From assembly GCA_030066905.1 (NCBI GenBank), contig JASJAR010000011.1, positions 1 through 64,000 of the forward strand: DNA of 64,000 bases, written 5' to 3'. The position numbers were made by a program, and so were the translations under genes. Source of the stretch: Paracoccaceae bacterium. GTDB lineage: Bacteria; Pseudomonadota; Alphaproteobacteria; Rhodobacterales; Rhodobacteraceae. The notes below the pieces were generated by a model. It was not told the origin of the DNA, made no database searches, and saw only the letters and a list, made by a program, of their open reading frames with translations. Within the stretch, counting starts at the first letter, position 1; every line of letters begins with the position of its first letter. This document shows, piece by piece, positions 33,118 to 42,557 of this stretch.

Positions 33118-36100
33118 TCAGTCGACCTCGGCGAGGCGGGCGAGGGCCGCTTGCAGCCGTGCGGCCTCGGCCTCCTTCTGGGTGACGAGGTCGCGGGTCT
33201 CCTCCACCACGTCCCCAGGCGCGCTTTCGATGAATTTCGGGTTCGACAGCCGACCCTTCAGCCCGCCCATCTCCTTGTCGAGCTTGCCGAGGGTCTTTTC
33301 GAGCCGTGCCCGTTCGGCGGCAACGTCGATCAGCCCCGCCAGTGGCAGCGCGAAGGTCCCGCCCTCGACGGCGATGGTGGCCGCGCCCCTGGGGGCTTCC
33401 TCGGCCGCCGTCAGCCCCTCGATGCCCGCCTCCCGGTCCTTGAGGATGATCGCCTCGTTGCGCGCCCAGGCCGTCTCCCCAGAAGCATCGAGCGAGAGCT
33501 TCAAAAGCGGAGCCTTGAGCGATTTCGGCACGTTCATCTCGCCGCGCACGCTCCGCACCTTTTCGATGAGGTCGCGCACCCAGCGCATTTCGGCCACCGC
33601 CGCCTCGTCGACGAGTTCAGCGCCAAAGTCCGGCCAATCGGCATGGATGAGCATCTTCTCGCGCTCGGCCGAAAGCCCCCAGAGCTCTTCGGTGATAAAC
33701 GGCATGATCGGGTGGAGCAGGATCAGAAGCTGATCGAGCGCCCAGGCCATCACCGCCCGGGTTTCGCCGGCGGCCTCTGTGTCGAAGAGCGGTTTGGAGA
33801 ATTCCAGATACCAGTCGCAATAGGTGTAAGTGAAGGCATAGAGCGTGGCGGCGGCATCGTTGAACCGGTAGGCGCCAAGCGCCTCGTCGACGGCCTCGCG
33901 CGTCCGCGCAACCTCGCCGACGATCCACCTGTTCGCGGTCGCGTCGATCGCCGTACCGGGCTGCCAACGCGCCGCACCGAAGACCCGGTTCATCTCCGCA
34001 AAGCGCGCCGCGTTCCAGAGCTTGGTGGTGAAATTCCGATACCCCGCAATCCGTTGGGTGCTGAGCTTCAAGTCCCGCCCCATCGCCGCCATCGAGGTGA
34101 GGGTAAACCGCACCGCATCGGCACCGAACTCGTCTACCAGGTCCAAGGGGTCGAGGACGTTGCCGAGGCTCTTCGACATCTTCTTGCCCTTCTCGTCGCG
34201 CACCAGCGCATGGACATAGACGTCCGAGAAAGGTTTCTCGCCGACCACGGCGTATTGCATCATCATCATCCGGGCGACCCAGAAGAAGATGATGTCGAAG
34301 CCGGTGACGAGCACTGAGGTTGGGAAGTAGCGCTTCAGGTCATCGGTGTCTCCGGGCCAGCCTAGCGTGCCGATGGGCCAGAGGCCGGAGGAAAACCAGG
34401 TGTCGAGCACATCCGGGTCGCGCCAGAGCGGGTAGACGAGCTTGGTGGGGTCCTGGGAAACATTGTAGGCCGCGAGCCCCTCGGCGAAGGCATGGATCGC
34501 CGCCGCCCGGTCGGCGACCTCGATCAGGCGGGCGTGGTTCAAGGGCGTCGGCAGCGGCGCCTCGTCGCCTTCGAAGGCGCGGGCGACATCGTCGAAACTC
34601 TCGCCGGCATGGTGGGTCTCGCCGCATCTGACGAGGCCCTCGCCGAGAAGCCGCATCAGTTCCACCTCGTCGAGCGCCCCGTCGCCCTCGTCGTCCCTGA
34701 ACTGGCCCGGGTCGAGGTCGAGCCCGTACCAGACTGGGATCTGGTGGCCCCACCAGAGCTGGCGCGAGATGCACCAGGGCTCGATGTTTTCGAGCCAGTG
34801 GAAATAGACCTTCTCGTGCTGCTCTGGGAGGATGCGCGTCTTCCCGCTGCGCACCGCCTCAAGCGCCGGCCCCACGATGGCCTCGGTCTCGACGAACCAC
34901 TGGTCCGTCAGCATCGGCTCGATGATCACCTTCGAGCGGTCGCCGTAGGGCGCCATGATCTTCTTGTCCTCGACGAGGGGAATGGTCTCGGGCCGCCCGG
35001 CCTCGTTGTCGGGGTCGGTCTCAAGCGCGGGGTTGGGGACCATCACCGCCAGCCCGTCGTCGGAAATCTGGGCGACGACGTGCTTTCGCGCCTCGAACCG
35101 GTCGCGGCCCCTGAGATCGTCGGGGACGAGGTTAATCGTGTCGATCTCGGCCTCGGTCAGCCTCCGCTCCCCCTTCGCGACGGCCATGGCGATCTCGGCG
35201 GCCTCGGCATAGGGCGCGCCATCGTCGCGCATGCGCCCGGCGGTGTCCATCAGCCGGTACATCGGGATGTTGCCGCGTTTCGCGACCTCGTAGTCGTTGA
35301 AATCGTGCGCCCCGGTGATCTTCACCGCGCCAGAGCCGAAATCGGGGTCGGGGTAGGGGTCGGTGATGATCGGGATCAGGCGGCGATGTTCCTTCGGGCC
35401 TACCGGTATCTCGCAGAGTTTCCCGACAATTGGGGCGTAACGCTCATCCGAGGGATGAACCGCCACAGCGCCGTCGCCGAGCATGGTTTCGGGGCGGGTG
35501 GTGGCGATGGAGATATAGTCGCGCTCCTCTTCGAGCACGACGTTCCCCTCTTCGTCCTTCTCGACGTAGGCATAGGTCTCACCGCCTTCGAGCGGGTACT
35601 TGAAATGCCACATCTGGCCGTCGATCTCGGTGTTCTCGACTTCGAGGTCGGAGATCGCGGTCTCGAAATGCGGGTCCCAGTTCACCAGCCGCTTGCCGCG
35701 GTAGATGAGGCCCTTCTCATACATATCGAGAAAGACGCGGATGACGGCGTCGTGGAAATCCTGCCCCCCCGGCGTATCGCCAGGGTCCCCGGGCGCACCG
35801 GCCATGGTAAAGGCCTCGCGGGCCCAGTCGCAGGAGGCGCCCAGACGTTCGAGTTGCCCCCGGATATTGCCGCGCGACTTCTTCTTCTGCTCCCAGACGA
35901 GCCCGACGAACTCCTCGCGGGAGAAATCGGTCCGCCGCCGGTTGGTCTTTGCGAGTTCCCGCTCGACCACCATCTGCGTGGCGATCCCGGCATGGTCGGT
36001 GCCTGGCTGCCAGAGCGTGTCGAACCCCCGCATCCGGTGCCAGCGGACGAGAATGTCCTGAAGCGTGTTGTTGAACGCATGGCCCATATGAAGGGCGCCG

Positions 36101-36246
36101 GTGACGTTCGGCGGCGGGATCACGATGGAGAAACTCTCCGCGCCTGGCCGCGCATTCGCACCGGCTGCAAAGGCGCCGGCCTTGTCCCAGGCGGCATAAA
36201 TCCGCGGTTCGGCCTCGGCCGCATCGAAGGTCTTCTCAAGCGCCAT
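33118..36246 (-). CDS. valS: Valyl-tRNA synthetase
   Basis: A 1042-residue class Ia synthetase that charges tRNA-Val and hydrolyses mischarged Thr-tRNA. The HIGH-type motif is [13 protein letters not shown] (about 44-56). The CP1 editing domain spans about 200-460, and KMSKS is at about residue 685 ([10 protein letters not shown]). The tRNA-binding helical domain and a C-terminal coiled coil follow ([20 protein letters not shown]). It is somewhat longer than the roughly 950 residues of E. coli ValS, mainly by inserts in the middle. It appears first in an operon with the aminotransferase-like gene, four bases apart, and two small membrane proteins. Confidence 0.97.
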   Translation of the reverse strand: MALEKTFDAAEAEPRIYAAWDKAGAFAAGANARPGAESFSIVIPPPNVTGALHMGHAFNNTLQDILVRWHRMRGFDTLWQPGTDHAGIATQMVVERELAKTNRRRTDFSREEFVGLVWEQKKKSRGNIRGQLERLGASCDWAREAFTMAGAPGDPGDTPGGQDFHDAVIRVFLDMYEKGLIYRGKRLVNWDPHFETAISDLEVENTEIDGQMWHFKYPLEGGETYAYVEKDEEGNVVLEEERDYISIATTRPETMLGDGAVAVHPSDERYAPIVGKLCEIPVGPKEHRRLIPIITDPYPDPDFGSGAVKITGAHDFNDYEVAKRGNIPMYRLMDTAGRMRDDGAPYAEAAEIAMAVAKGERRLTEAEIDTINLVPDDLRGRDRFEARKHVVAQISDDGLAVMVPNPALETDPDNEAGRPETIPLVEDKKIMAPYGDRSKVIIEPMLTDQWFVETEAIVGPALEAVRSGKTRILPEQHEKVYFHWLENIEPWCISRQLWWGHQIPVWYGLDLDPGQFRDDEGDGALDEVELMRLLGEGLVRCGETHHAGESFDDVARAFEGDEAPLPTPLNHARLIEVADRAAAIHAFAEGLAAYNVSQDPTKLVYPLWRDPDVLDTWFSSGLWPIGTLGWPGDTDDLKRYFPTSVLVTGFDIIFFWVARMMMMQYAVVGEKPFSDVYVHALVRDEKGKKMSKSLGNVLDPLDLVDEFGADAVRFTLTSMAAMGRDLKLSTQRIAGYRNFTTKLWNAARFAEMNRVFGAARWQPGTAIDATANRWIVGEVARTREAVDEALGAYRFNDAAATLYAFTYTYCDWYLEFSKPLFDTEAAGETRAVMAWALDQLLILLHPIMPFITEELWGLSAEREKMLIHADWPDFGAELVDEAAVAEMRWVRDLIEKVRSVRGEMNVPKSLKAPLLKLSLDASGETAWARNEAIILKDREAGIEGLTAAEEAPRGAATIAVEGGTFALPLAGLIDVAAERARLEKTLGKLDKEMGGLKGRLSNPKFIESAPGDVVEETRDLVTQKEAEAARLQAALARLAEVD

Positions 36247-36313
36247 GTTTTACAGTCCTGCTGATCGCTGGCCGATCTAGCCGGTTCGCCCTCCAAGGAA
36301 AAGCCGGCAGGCC

Positions 36314-36379
36314 CTTCATCTTGGCAAAAATACCGCGGGGAGGCGCGCAAGCGCCGGGGCGGAGCCCCAATCCGGGCGG
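36314..36379 (+). repeat. CTTCATCTTGG-type intergenic repeat, copy 1
   Basis: CTTCATCTTGGCAAAAATAC is followed by CGCGGGG and two short hairpins (GCGC-GCAA-GCGC and GGGGC-GGA-GCCCC). The same core occurs at 38120-38154 (reversed) and 43484-43519. It fills the gap between the valS start and the Lrp gene end. Confidence 0.7.
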
Positions 36380-36383
36380 CCGG

Positions 36384-36827
36384 TCAGAGCCCCCGGTCGA
36401 TTTTCGCCGAGAGCCGGATCAGGCTTTCGGTGTCGGTCACGCCCGGGATCCCGCCGATCCGGTCGAGCGCGGCGTCGAGCGCCTCGGTGCTCGGGGCGGC
36501 GAGTTCGAGAATGAGATCGACCCGTCCGGTCGTCGTTGCGGCCTCCTCGACCTCCGGCAGCGCTTTCAGACGGGCGAGAACCTGCGGCGTTGCCCGCGGC
36601 TCGACCTGGAGAAGGACCGTCGCCCGGATGCGCCGCGCGCGCGCCGCCTCGCCGAGCCGCAGCGTGTAACCTGCGATCACGCCGGTCACTTCCAGCCGCT
36701 CGAGGCGCGCCTGCACGGTCGACCGGGCCAGCCCGAGCCTCTTCGCCAGTGTCGCGACGGGCATCCGGGCATTGCCCGCCAGCAGCCGCAGAATTTCGGC
36801 ATCGTGGTCGTCCATTTGACCGGCCAT
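36384..36827 (-). CDS. Lrp/AsnC-family transcriptional regulator
   Basis: A 147-residue feast/famine regulator. The winged HTH is at about 5-60 (DAEILRLLAGNARMPVATLA, LGLARSTVQARLERLEVTGV) and the RAM ligand-binding and oligomerisation domain at about 68-140 (ATVLLQVEP, LPEVEEAATTTGRVDLILEL). Its ATG at 36827 (or 36815) is 108 bases from the divergent PLP decarboxylase gene. That arrangement suggests it regulates the decarboxylase in response to an amino acid. The ligand is unknown. Confidence 0.9.
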   Translation of the reverse strand: MAGQMDDHDAEILRLLAGNARMPVATLAKRLGLARSTVQARLERLEVTGVIAGYTLRLGEAARARRIRATVLLQVEPRATPQVLARLKALPEVEEAATTTGRVDLILELAAPSTEALDAALDRIGGIPGVTDTESLIRLSAKIDRGL

Positions 36828-36935
36828 TCCGTCGTTTTGCCGAAGATTACCGTTGAAACCGGCGGCCTGACAAACGAAATCGCGGGGCGTTCCGGCGAGA
36901 CTGACTGCGATGCCGGTCTGATTTGGATTTCCGCG

Positions 36936-38075
36936 ATGAGCCGCCTTCCCGCCGTCTGGACGACGCCTGCCGACCATATCCGCGCCGCCGTGCCGGACCG
37001 GCCCTGCCTCTACTTCTCGCCCGAGGCCCTCCAGGCCACCGCACGGCGGTTCCGCACCGGGTTTCCAGGGCTCGTCACCTATGCGGTCAAAGCCAACGAT
37101 GCGCTGCCGGTGATCGAAAACCTCGTTCAGGCCGGTATCACCGCCTTCGACGTCGCCAGCGTCCATGAGATGCGGCGGGTCCGGTCGGTGCTGCCCGAGG
37201 CGGTGCTGCACTACAACAACCCCGTCCGCTCCGCCCGCGAGATCGAGACCGCCCGGGTGATGGGCGTCGCCTCGGCCTCCGTCGACAGCTTCTCCGAACT
37301 CGCCAAGCTCGCGGCCGTCTTCGCCCCCGGCACCCTCGAGGTCTCGGTGCGCCTGAAACTCGCCGTGCCAGGCGCGGCCTACGATTTCGGCGCGAAGTTC
37401 GGGGCCGACCCCGAAACCTGCGCGGCCCTTCTGCGCGAGGTTGCCCAGCGCGGCTTTACCCCGGCGATGACGTTCCACCCCGGCACCCAATGCGAGGACG
37501 GGGCCGCCTGGGTGCGCTACATCGCCGAAGCCGCCGCCATCGCCCGCGCCGCCGGCGTCCGCCTTGCGCGCCTCAATGTCGGCGGCGGATTCGCCGCCCA
37601 CCGGCGCGGCGCGGCCCCCGATCTCGAAGCGGTGTTCGACGCCATTGCCGGGGCGGTGGCCGCCCATTTCGGCAAGAGCCCCCCCGATCTCGTCTGCGAG
37701 CCGGGCCGTGCGCTGGTCGCCGACGCATTCGCGCTCGGCGCCGGCGTCAAGGCGATCCGCGACGGCCGGGAGGTTTTTCTCAACGACGGCATCTATGGCG
37801 GCCTGGCCGAAACGGTGATCCTCGGCACGGTGGACCGGCTCGACGTCTACTCCGCCGAGGGCACCGCCAGGACCGGCGACGTGCGCCCCAGAGTCGTCTT
37901 CGGGCCGACCTGCGACAGCCTTGACCGGCTGCCGGGCGAGGTCCCCCTGCCGGGCGACATGGCGGAGGGCGACGTCGTCCTCTTCCAGGGGATGGGCGCC
38001 TATTCCTCCGCCACGCTGACCCGGTTCAACGGCTACGGCGATGTGGACCTCGTGACCGTTGCACGCACCCGCTGA
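36936..38075 (+). CDS. Fold-type III PLP decarboxylase (ornithine/lysine/diaminopimelate family)
   Basis: A 379-residue Orn/DAP/Arg decarboxylase group 2 enzyme. The Schiff-base Lys52 is in TYAVKANDALPVI, the phosphate-binding GGG in LNVGGGFAAH, and EPGRALVADAF and FGPTCDSLDRL carry the catalytic Cys of ornithine-type enzymes. The short length and the YAVKAN and GPTCDS motifs favour ornithine or lysine decarboxylase over diaminopimelate decarboxylase. It would make putrescine or cadaverine. The start ATG at 36936 lacks a clear ribosome-binding site. The divergent Lrp gene is a likely regulator. Confidence 0.88.
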   Translation: MSRLPAVWTTPADHIRAAVPDRPCLYFSPEALQATARRFRTGFPGLVTYAVKANDALPVIENLVQAGITAFDVASVHEMRRVRSVLPEAVLHYNNPVRSAREIETARVMGVASASVDSFSELAKLAAVFAPGTLEVSVRLKLAVPGAAYDFGAKFGADPETCAALLREVAQRGFTPAMTFHPGTQCEDGAAWVRYIAEAAAIARAAGVRLARLNVGGGFAAHRRGAAPDLEAVFDAIAGAVAAHFGKSPPDLVCEPGRALVADAFALGAGVKAIRDGREVFLNDGIYGGLAETVILGTVDRLDVYSAEGTARTGDVRPRVVFGPTCDSLDRLPGEVPLPGDMAEGDVVLFQGMGAYSSATLTRFNGYGDVDLVTVARTR

Positions 38076-38077
38076 GG

Positions 38078-38154
38078 GCCCAAGGGGGCGCTGCCCCCGC
38101 CCGGCCCCATTCCTGGGGCCGGACTCCCCCGCGGTACTTCGGCCAAGATGAAGG
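38078..38154 (-). repeat. CTTCATCTTGG-type repeat, copy 2, with terminator-like hairpins
   Basis: In the reverse sense it reads CTTCATCTTGGCCGAAGTAC then CGCGGGGG, as at 36314. On the plus strand it begins with GGGGGCGCTGCCCCC and GGCCCCATTCCTGGGGCC, two strong hairpins starting a few bases after the decarboxylase stop. Position and structure suggest it ends transcription, though no T run follows. Confidence 0.65.
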
Positions 38155-38233
38155 CGCCTTTCGCGTTTGGCGCTGGACAGACGGGGCCGCGCGATTAGTC
38201 TTCGCCCCGGCAGCCAAGCCCCGGAGGTATCAG

Positions 38234-40537
38234 GTGGAAAAGTTCGGACGGTCCCAGCCGGTCAAGCGCGTCGAAGACCGGCGTTTCGTCACCGGGCAGG
38301 GGCGCTACATCGACGACACGGCACCCGTCGGCGCCGCCCATGCCGTTTTCGTCCGCTCGCCCGTGGCCCACGGGGTGCTGAGAGGGGTCGATGTCGAGGC
38401 GGCGCGCGGAGCCGACGGCGTGCTCGCGGTGCTGACGGCGGAGGAGCTTCGCGCCGACGGCGTCGTGCTCGACATGGAGGCCGATCTTCTCGATCTGCCG
38501 GGCGGCGGCACCGGGGCGGATGTGCCGCGCCCGATCCTCGCGCACGCAAAGCTCAGGTTCGTCGGCGAGCCGGTTGCTGTGGTCCTTGCCGAAAGCCGGC
38601 AGGCCGGCCGCGATGCCGCAGAACTCGTGGAGATCGATTACGAGGACCTCCCGCCCCATCTGGCTCTCGAACCCGGCGGCGAAGCGATCCACGACGCTGC
38701 CCCCGACAATGTCGCGCTGCGCTGGCACAAGGGCGACAAGGCGGCGGTCGAAGCGGCGATGGCCGAAGCGGCCCACATCGTCGAAACCCGCATTGAGGAC
38801 AACCGGGTGATCGTCAACGCCATCGAGCCCCGGGGCGCCTGGGCCGAATGGGACGGGGCGCGCCTTCATCTGTCGGTCAACGGGCAGGGGGTTTGGGAGC
38901 TGAAGTCGAAGCTCGCCCGCCATCTCGGGCTCGACCGCGAGGCGGTCCGCATCACCAACCCCGATGTCGGCGGCGGGTTCGGGATGAAGGGCCAGACCTA
39001 CCCCGAGCACTACGTCATTGCCGCCGCCGCGCGGAAACTCGGCCGGCCGGTGCGCTGGATGTCCGAACGCACCGAGGGGATGCTCACCGACAATGCCGGC
39101 CGCGACCTCGTCTCGGTCACCCGGCTCGCCTTCGACGAGACCCACAGGATCACCGCCTATGCGGTCGAGACCGTCTCGAACCTCGGCGCCTACAATTCCG
39201 AATACGGCCAGTGGATTCAGACCGACCTCTTCGCCAAGGTGCTGATGGGCACCTACGACGTCCAGACCACCTGGCTCGACGTCACCTGCGTTTACACCAA
39301 CACGACCCAGGTCGATGCCTATCGCGGCGCGGGGCGGCCCGAGGCGATCTTCGTGCTCGAGCGCTCGATGGACAATGCCGCGCGGGCTCTCGGGGTCGAC
39401 CCGTTCGAACTCCGGCGCAAGAACTTCATCCCCGCCGACAAGTTCCCCTACACCTCGGCGACGGGAATGGTCTACGACGTCGGCGATTTTCACAAAGTTC
39501 TGGCGCGCGGGGAGGCGGAAGCGGATGTCGCCGGCTTCGCGGCCCGCCTCACGGCAACCGAGGGCGAGGGCAAGGTCCGGGGCCTCGGGCTTTGTTACTA
39601 CATCGAATCGATCCTCGGGAGCATGGCCGAGAGCGTCGAGGTCGCCTTCAACGAAGACGGCACCGCGTCGATTTTCGTGGGCACCCAGTCGAACGGGCAG
39701 GGGCACGAGACGGTGTTCGCGAGCTTTCTCTCCGACCAGACCGGCATCCCCTTCGAGAAGATCAGCGTCGTCCAGGGCGACAGCGACCTCATTCCCCGCG
39801 GCGGCGGCACGGGCGGGTCGCGCTCGGTGACGGTGCAGACCAATGTCACCCTCGTGGCGGTGGCCGCGATCATCGGGGATTTCTCGGCCTTTCTCGCCGA
39901 GAAGTTGGGTGTCGACCCCGAGGCGGTGAGCTTTGACGACGAGACCTTCCGGATCGAGGGTTCGAACGCCACACCGACGATGCTCGAAGTGGCCGAGATG
40001 GCCCGGGAGGCGGGCCGCGAGGACCTTCTGAGCTTCAAAAAGCGCGCAAGGATCGACGGGCGGTCGTTCCCGAACGGGGCCCATATCGCCGAGGTCGTGA
40101 TCGACCCCGCGACCGGTGTGGTGGCGGTCGACCGCTATACGGTCGTCGACGATTTCGGCAATCTCATCAACCCGATGCTGGCCGAAGGTCAGGTCCATGG
40201 CGGGGTGGCGCAGGGGATCGGCCAGGCGATCACCGAACAGGTTGTGTTCGACGATGCGGGCCAGCTTCTGACCGCGAGCTTCATGGATTACGCGATGCCG
40301 CGCGCCGAGGACCTGCCGATGATCGGGTTCACCTCCGAGCCCGTGCCATCGACGGCCAACCCGATGGGTATGAAAGGCTGCGGCGAGGCGGGCACGGTCG
40401 GCGCGCTGGCGGCGGTCTCGAACGCGGTCCACGACGCGCTCGCCCCGTTGGGCGCGACCGACATCCAGATGCCCTTCACCCCCCACCGGGTCTGGCGGGC
40501 GATCCGGGAGGCGCAGGCGGCGGTTGCCGCCGAGTAA
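38234..40537 (+). CDS. Molybdenum hydroxylase large subunit (CoxL-type, form II)
   Basis: A 767-residue member of the xanthine oxidase/CO dehydrogenase large-subunit family that binds the molybdopterin-cytosine dinucleotide cofactor. It has an Ald_Xan_dh_C domain at about 20-130 and MoCo-binding motifs GGGFGMKG (about 245) and DAYRGAGRPEA (about 361-371). The active-site Glu is in GCGEAGTVGALA near residue 715. AYRGAGRP in place of AYRCSFR marks the form II group, whose substrates are mostly unknown. GGAGG is seven bases before the GTG start at 38234. No medium FAD or small 2Fe-2S subunit gene is adjacent in this window, which is unusual. Confidence 0.9.
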   Translation: MEKFGRSQPVKRVEDRRFVTGQGRYIDDTAPVGAAHAVFVRSPVAHGVLRGVDVEAARGADGVLAVLTAEELRADGVVLDMEADLLDLPGGGTGADVPRPILAHAKLRFVGEPVAVVLAESRQAGRDAAELVEIDYEDLPPHLALEPGGEAIHDAAPDNVALRWHKGDKAAVEAAMAEAAHIVETRIEDNRVIVNAIEPRGAWAEWDGARLHLSVNGQGVWELKSKLARHLGLDREAVRITNPDVGGGFGMKGQTYPEHYVIAAAARKLGRPVRWMSERTEGMLTDNAGRDLVSVTRLAFDETHRITAYAVETVSNLGAYNSEYGQWIQTDLFAKVLMGTYDVQTTWLDVTCVYTNTTQVDAYRGAGRPEAIFVLERSMDNAARALGVDPFELRRKNFIPADKFPYTSATGMVYDVGDFHKVLARGEAEADVAGFAARLTATEGEGKVRGLGLCYYIESILGSMAESVEVAFNEDGTASIFVGTQSNGQGHETVFASFLSDQTGIPFEKISVVQGDSDLIPRGGGTGGSRSVTVQTNVTLVAVAAIIGDFSAFLAEKLGVDPEAVSFDDETFRIEGSNATPTMLEVAEMAREAGREDLLSFKKRARIDGRSFPNGAHIAEVVIDPATGVVAVDRYTVVDDFGNLINPMLAEGQVHGGVAQGIGQAITEQVVFDDAGQLLTASFMDYAMPRAEDLPMIGFTSEPVPSTANPMGMKGCGEAGTVGALAAVSNAVHDALAPLGATDIQMPFTPHRVWRAIREAQAAVAAE

Positions 40538-41588
40538 CCCCATAGCCCGCCTTGTCGGGCGGTTCTGGCGATCCGAGCGGTCGGCCGCGGCCCCGCGCCG
40601 GGGCGCAACGGACCATGTCGTCATTCTCGACGGCACCATGTCGCTCCTCGAGGACGGCGACGAGACGAATGCGGGCCTGGCCTACAAGCTCCTTTCCGAG
40701 ATGGCCGCGAAGGGGGCGCTCACGCTCTATTACGAGGCCGGCGTGCAATGGCCGGACTGGGTGCACACGATGGACGTGGTCCGCGGCACCGGCATCAATC
40801 GCACGATCCGGCGCGCCTATGGGGTGCTCGCCTCGCGCTACCGGGCGGGAGACCGGATCTTTCTGTTCGGCTACTCCCGGGGCGCCTATGCGGTGCGGTC
40901 TCTCGCCGGCGTGATCGACCGTGTCGGGCTCTTGCGCCACGACCATGCCACCGAGCGGATGATCGAGGCCGCCTACCGGCACTACCAGCTTACGCCGGAC
41001 AGCCCGGCGGCGGCTGAGTTCGCCCGAAGCTATTGCCATCTCAACGTGCCCATCGAGATGGTCGGGGTGTGGGACACGGTCAAGGCACTGGGCCTGCGGC
41101 TGCCGGTGCTCTGGCGGCTGACCGAACCGGCCCATGCCTTTCACAACCACGCGCTCGGGCCATGTGTCCTCCACGGCTATCACGCGCTTGCCCTCGACGA
41201 GACCCGCGAGGCCTTCAGCCCCGTCTTGTGGGAGACGCCGGACGACCATCAGGGCCGGATCGAGCAGGTCTGGTTCCGCGGCGCCCATGGCGATATCGGC
41301 GGGCAGCTTGCCGGCTATCTGCCCGCCCGCCGGCTCTCCAACATTCCGCTCGTCTGGATGCTGGCGAAGGCGGAAGCGAGGGGCCTCTCCCTGCCCGAGA
41401 GCTGGCAGCGGCGGTTCCCGGTCCATCCCAATGCGCCGTCTTCAGGCATGAACCGCCGCTGGGGCCGCCTCTTTGTCCTGCGAAAGCGCCGCAAGCCCGG
41501 GCGGGACCGGTCCGAACGGGTGCATCCCAGCGCTGTGGCGCACCCGCTGGCAAAAGGCCTCGCCCCGGCCCGTGCCGCGCCCCCCTGA
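40524..41588 (+). CDS. DUF2235 alpha/beta hydrolase (Tle1-type phospholipase domain)
   Basis: A 354-residue protein with the DUF2235 fold: VVILDGTMS at the N-terminus in place of the usual FDGT, nucleophile Ser118 in LFGYSRGAYAVRSLAG, VGVWDTVKALG with the acidic residue, and His in WFRGAHGDIGG. The family includes type VI secretion phospholipase effectors, but most chromosomal members like this are of unknown substrate. No T6SS gene or immunity partner is adjacent. A TTG at 40524 overlaps the coxL stop and gives the family N-terminus. Confidence 0.82.
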   Translation: MPPSNPIARLVGRFWRSERSAAAPRRGATDHVVILDGTMSLLEDGDETNAGLAYKLLSEMAAKGALTLYYEAGVQWPDWVHTMDVVRGTGINRTIRRAYGVLASRYRAGDRIFLFGYSRGAYAVRSLAGVIDRVGLLRHDHATERMIEAAYRHYQLTPDSPAAAEFARSYCHLNVPIEMVGVWDTVKALGLRLPVLWRLTEPAHAFHNHALGPCVLHGYHALALDETREAFSPVLWETPDDHQGRIEQVWFRGAHGDIGGQLAGYLPARRLSNIPLVWMLAKAEARGLSLPESWQRRFPVHPNAPSSGMNRRWGRLFVLRKRRKPGRDRSERVHPSAVAHPLAKGLAPARAAPP

Positions 41589-41598
41589 GCGTGGCGCG

Positions 41599-42462
41599 TC
41601 AGGCGACGTCTTCGAGCCGAGCCTCGGCCGCGAGCCCGAGCGCGCGGACGACGTCGCGGGTCATTTCGGGGCGGTTGAGCGTGTAGAAGTGCAGATGCGG
41701 CGCGCCGCCCTCGATCAGCCTGTCGCAAAGGGCGGTCGCATGGGCGATGGCAAAGAGCGCTTCGCGCCCGTCCCGCACTGCCGTCTCGAAGTCGCGGGCG
41801 AGCTTTTCGGGCACCCGCGCGCCGCAGCGCTCGGCAAAGCCGCGAACCCCGGCCCAGCTCTGGATCGGCAGGATGCCCGGGATGATCGGCACCTCGATGC
41901 CCGCCGCCACGCAGGCATCGCGGAACCGAAAGAACGTGTCGGCCTCGAAGAAGAATTGGGTGATGGCCGAGGCCGCCCCCGCCTCCACCTTGCGTTTGAG
42001 CCAGTCGATATCCGCCCCCGGCCCGGTGGCGTCGGGGTGAGGGTCGGGATAGGCGCCGACATGGGTCGCGAACCCCTGCGACGCCAGGGCCTCGACAAGC
42101 TCGACCGAGGAGGCGAAGCCGTCGGGATGGGCAGTGAAGCCCGCCGTGCCGCCGGGCGGGTCGCCGCGCAGGGCGACGATGTCGGTCACGCCCGCCGCGC
42201 GGTAGCGCCCGGCCACCGCCAGCGTCTCTTCCCGCGAGGCATCGACGCAGGTCAGATGGGCTGCGACCCGCACGCCCCAGGACTTGCGGATCGTCTCGAC
42301 CGCCTCATGGGTGAGATCGCGGGTCGTGCCGCCGGCGCCGTAGGTCACCGACACGAAGTCGGGGCCGAGGGGGGCGAGCACCCGCATCGTGTCCCAAAGC
42401 CGGAACGAGGCTTCGAGAGATTTCGGCGGAAAGAATTCGAAGGAGATCGAGGGACGGGACAT
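41599..42462 (-). CDS. metF: 5,10-methylenetetrahydrofolate reductase
   Basis: A 287-residue FAD-dependent TIM-barrel enzyme that reduces methylene-THF to methyl-THF for methionine synthesis. ISFEFFPPK carries the catalytic Glu, VSVTYGAGGTTRD is the flavin-contact segment, and HLTCVDASREE, ALRGDPPGG, FFFEADTFFRF and GILPIQSW are the remaining family blocks. The ATG at 42462 gives a normal length. It diverges from the metR-like gene across a 95-base gap that contains a MetR-type site. Confidence 0.96.
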   Translation of the reverse strand: MSRPSISFEFFPPKSLEASFRLWDTMRVLAPLGPDFVSVTYGAGGTTRDLTHEAVETIRKSWGVRVAAHLTCVDASREETLAVAGRYRAAGVTDIVALRGDPPGGTAGFTAHPDGFASSVELVEALASQGFATHVGAYPDPHPDATGPGADIDWLKRKVEAGAASAITQFFFEADTFFRFRDACVAAGIEVPIIPGILPIQSWAGVRGFAERCGARVPEKLARDFETAVRDGREALFAIAHATALCDRLIEGGAPHLHFYTLNRPEMTRDVVRALGLAAEARLEDVA

Positions 42463-42511
42463 GGGCGAGGGCTCCGGGCACGGTTTCGGCCTTGTCACAC
42501 AGAGGCGTCTA

Positions 42512-42524
42512 TGAGACAAATTCA
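42512..42524. promoter_or_regulatory. Probable MetR-binding site
   Basis: TGAGACAAATTCA matches the MetR consensus TGAA-N5-TTCA at seven of eight specified positions. It lies between the divergent metF and metR starts, 50 bases from metF and 33 from metR, as expected for an activator acting both ways with homocysteine as co-effector. Confidence 0.55.
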
Positions 42525-42557
42525 TAATCCTCAACATCTTCCTCAAAACCACCTCAC

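Noticed and set aside
34492..36264. A 590-codon frame antisense to valS
   Set aside because: No recognisable protein; it mirrors the valS codon pattern.
38085..38120. Classical rho-independent terminator after the decarboxylase gene
   Set aside because: Two strong hairpins are present but no T run follows, so I list the segment as part of a repeat rather than as a terminator.
38195..40639. An 814-codon open frame antisense to the CoxL-type gene
   Set aside because: GC-rich third positions keep antisense frames open. It shows no domain, and the sense frame carries all molybdenum-hydroxylase motifs and a strong ribosome-binding site.
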